NCBI RefSeq assembly: GCF_025149915.1
Contig: NZ_CP102278.1
Span: 2,676,001-2,740,000, forward strand
Reading direction: 5' to 3'
Length of the DNA stretch: 64,000 bases
Source: Coprococcus eutactus
Lineage (GTDB): Bacteria; Bacillota; Clostridia; Lachnospirales; Lachnospiraceae
The position numbers and the translations under genes were made by a program. The notes beneath the pieces were generated by a model. That model was not told the origin of the DNA. It saw only the letters and a list, made by a program, of their open reading frames with translations, and did no database searches. Below, piece by piece: positions 61,729 to 64,000 of this stretch (the stretch's first letter is position 1; every line of letters begins with the position of its first letter).

Positions 61729-64000
<2,272 letters not shown>

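Overview
The window looks like chromosomal DNA of an anaerobic, spore-forming Clostridia species, most likely a Lachnospiraceae gut commensal (a Coprococcus-like genome would fit, but no gene here fixes the genus). Pointers are the class III (oxygen-sensitive) ribonucleotide reductase NrdD, a CotF-type spore coat protein, a wall-anchored protein ending in an SPKTG sorting signal, lipoproteins with Clostridia-style lipoboxes, strong AGGAGG ribosome sites, and many short palindromic repeats. No prophage, CRISPR array or large mobile element is visible. Most genes lie on the minus strand.

Layout. 1-6041: five minus-strand envelope genes (a large Cys-rich surface protein cut by the window edge, a zinc-ribbon membrane protein, a DUF3592 protein, a TM2 protein and a Thr-rich lipoprotein). 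6212-12992: an overlapping four-gene signalling operon, with a cyclic-di-GMP enzyme (HD-GYP plus GGDEF), a 7TM degenerate-kinase sensor, a histidine kinase and a LuxR-type response regulator. 13179-15686: plus-strand pyridoxal kinase, TatD-linked radical SAM protein and YitT protein. 15779-25319: MATE exporter, cyanase, two SGNH/CE2 esterases, small membrane proteins, a second pyridoxal-kinase-like gene with a TIGR04076 partner, a solitary N6-adenine methylase and a DUF2798 protein. 25320-29533: a repeat-rich spacer and an asymmetric heterodimeric ABC exporter. 29846-36748: SPKTG surface protein, LuxR regulator, PAP2 phosphatase, MIF-like tautomerase, NadE and PurC. 36983-39475: nrdD with a recognisable promoter and two NrdR boxes. 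39577-54501: paired lipoproteins, split ThrE exporter, TruA, Maa, hemolysin III-like protein, ABC-2 transporter, MATE exporter, and a divergent ferredoxin/CRP pair around an 18-bp palindrome. 54593-60286: a decaying patch with remnants of a zeta-toxin module, a TetR regulator and a GH32 sucrase, plus a secreted nuclease, a CotF protein and an Xre operon with three matching operators. 60419-64000: cysK, then the end of an rRNA operon (terminator, tRNA-Trp, 3' part of 23S).

The most distinctive features are the small-scale structures. At least three families of palindromic repeats are dispersed between genes, and there are two hairpin elements of about 200 bp. An identical 24-nt sequence sits in two unrelated intercistronic gaps. 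A zeta-type toxin has been disarmed by an internal deletion, and the GH32 remnant ends at the three-operator Xre promoter. No wholly new defence or biosynthetic system is evident. The nearest candidates for undescribed biology are the four-gene c-di-GMP/7TM/two-component operon and the Xre/DUF3169 operon.
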